Of a stretch of 5,188 nt of DNA, positions 4,512 through 5,188 are shown in pieces. The notes beneath the pieces are model-generated. The model worked only from the letters and a program-made list of their open reading frames with translations, had not been told where the DNA came from and did no database searches. Source of the stretch: Candidatus Dadabacteria bacterium. Its GTDB lineage: Bacteria; Desulfobacterota_D; UBA1144; Nemesobacterales; UBA2774. Location of the stretch: the NCBI GenBank assembly GCA_020054175.1, contig JAGVLR010000189.1, positions 1 through 5,188 of the forward strand. Reading direction: 5' to 3'. Every line of letters starts with the position of its first letter. The stretch's first letter is position 1. The translations under genes were made by a program, and so were the position numbers.

Positions 4512-5188
4512 CTACTCCGCTTTTGCCCTGAATTTATAAACGTGGAGCCCCTTGTATTCCGTTTCCGATACGTAATCGAACCGTGAAGCCATTTTCAGCT
4601 TCATTATATTCTTCTCGAGTCCCCTGTGGCTCGATACGACGAGCCATACGTTATTGTCCCCGATACCGGTATAGGTGAAAAGCTCCTCCGAGAATTGCCC
4701 GAGCCTGAGATCGCCCCTCTTCAAATAATAGGCCGCCGGCTCCACTTCGAATTTGGGATAGGTCACTACGAAATCCCCGGGCCCGGCATGCTCCTGTATA
4801 TACCTCGCGGCCTCGCGCCAATCGTACTTTTCCGTCTCAACATAGTATCTCTTAAGCCCGGGAAAGGAAAGCCCCGCGATGAGAGCCACCACGAGCACTA
4901 TGGCAATATTCATTCTCAGGCCGCTGATTCCGCGCGCCGTCAGGATGTAAAACGCCGGGGCTGCCGCTATCGTGTACCTGTATATGAGCACCGGCGACGA
5001 TAGATTGGAGACTATAAAAGGTATGAACACTACGGCGAAAATCCATGCCAGGAGAAGATATATTCTGCTCCCGTATGAGATCCCGAGTCCTTCCTGATTG
5101 TAATCTTCGCAGCCGTAAAACCGCTCCGGGAGATTAATACGCTTTATAAATCCCGGGCCGGCCAGGGCAAGCAGTGTGAAAAATAAAA
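4512..5188 (-). CDS. Multi-pass membrane protein, GT39/RgtA-D-like glycosyltransferase, C-terminal part (runs off right edge)
   Basis: The reading frame stays open from the right edge to the stop at 4512, giving 224 residues of the C-terminal part; the true start lies outside the window. An in-frame GTG at 5028-5030 is internal, because the frame continues upstream with a plausible membrane segment (YLLLAWIFAVVFIPFIV). Further hydrophobic segments follow: Y-T-I-A-A-A-P-A-F-Y-I-L-T-A-R-G-I and N-I-A-I-V-L-V-V-A-L-I-A-G-L. After these comes a soluble tail of about 110 residues starting Y-D-W-R-E-A-A-R-Y-I-Q. The R-Y-x-x-x-A-x-P-A-F-Y motif near the membrane exit, followed by D-W-R-E-A-A-x-Y-I, is common in PMT/GT39 and RgtA/B/C/D-like transferases, which move sugars from polyprenyl-phosphate carriers on the outer face of the inner membrane. 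The catalytic N-terminal loops are not in view, so donor and acceptor are unknown. Confidence 0.75.
   Translation of the reverse strand, partial: LFFTLLALAGPGFIKRINLPERFYGCEDYNQEGLGISYGSRIYLLLAWIFAVVFIPFIVSNLSSPVLIYRYTIAAAPAFYILTARGISGLRMNIAIVLVVALIAGLSFPGLKRYYVETEKYDWREAARYIQEHAGPGDFVVTYPKFEVEPAAYYLKRGDLRLGQFSEELFTYTGIGDNNVWLVVSSHRGLEKNIMKLKMASRFDYVSETEYKGLHVYKFRAKAE

Noticed and set aside
5028..5030. GTG as the start of the right-edge membrane protein
   Set aside because: The frame stays open upstream to the window edge and encodes a membrane segment running straight through this codon.

Overview
The window looks like ordinary chromosome from a Gram-negative bacterium of moderate GC. It carries housekeeping genes (rpoZ, hisIE, era) beside less characterised ones, with no mobile element, RNA gene, CRISPR array or phage signature that I can see. 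The rpoZ and HisIE sequences recall deltaproteobacterial-type lineages (Desulfobacterota and relatives); that is an impression from memory, not a placement. Isoleucine is often encoded by ATA (12 of 19 codons in the crotonase gene, 7 of 10 in hisIE), which suggests one shared host style and no recent import.

Layout from left to right. On the minus strand, 1-257 is the N-terminal end of a hydantoinase/oxoprolinase family protein that runs off the left edge. Upstream of it on the same strand is rpoZ (397-606), the RNA polymerase omega subunit. A 138-base divergent promoter region separates rpoZ from hisIE (745-1419, plus), a bifunctional histidine biosynthesis enzyme that here stands apart from other his genes. 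hisIE converges, across two hairpins, on a minus-strand pair of paralogous small proteins (1498-1983 and 2007-2510). Both begin and end like an FmdB-type zinc ribbon, but about 75 extra residues separate the two CxxC knuckles. A 167-base divergent region then leads to a plus-strand crotonase-fold gene (2678-3469), which converges on era (3556-4452, minus). Upstream of era on the same strand is the C-terminal half of a multi-pass membrane protein resembling GT39/RgtA-D-like glycosyltransferases (4512 to the right edge).

How the genes relate. Four same-strand neighbour pairs are possible transcription units: rpoZ with the hydantoinase gene (139-base gap, weak case), the two zinc-ribbon genes (23-base gap, strong case), and the membrane protein with era (59-base gap, possible); hisIE and the crotonase appear to be transcribed alone. 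No single pathway links all the genes. The most unusual content is the tandem pair of split-zinc-ribbon paralogs. Next is the crotonase, which lacks the hydratase glutamate and resembles methylmalonyl-CoA decarboxylase in its motifs.
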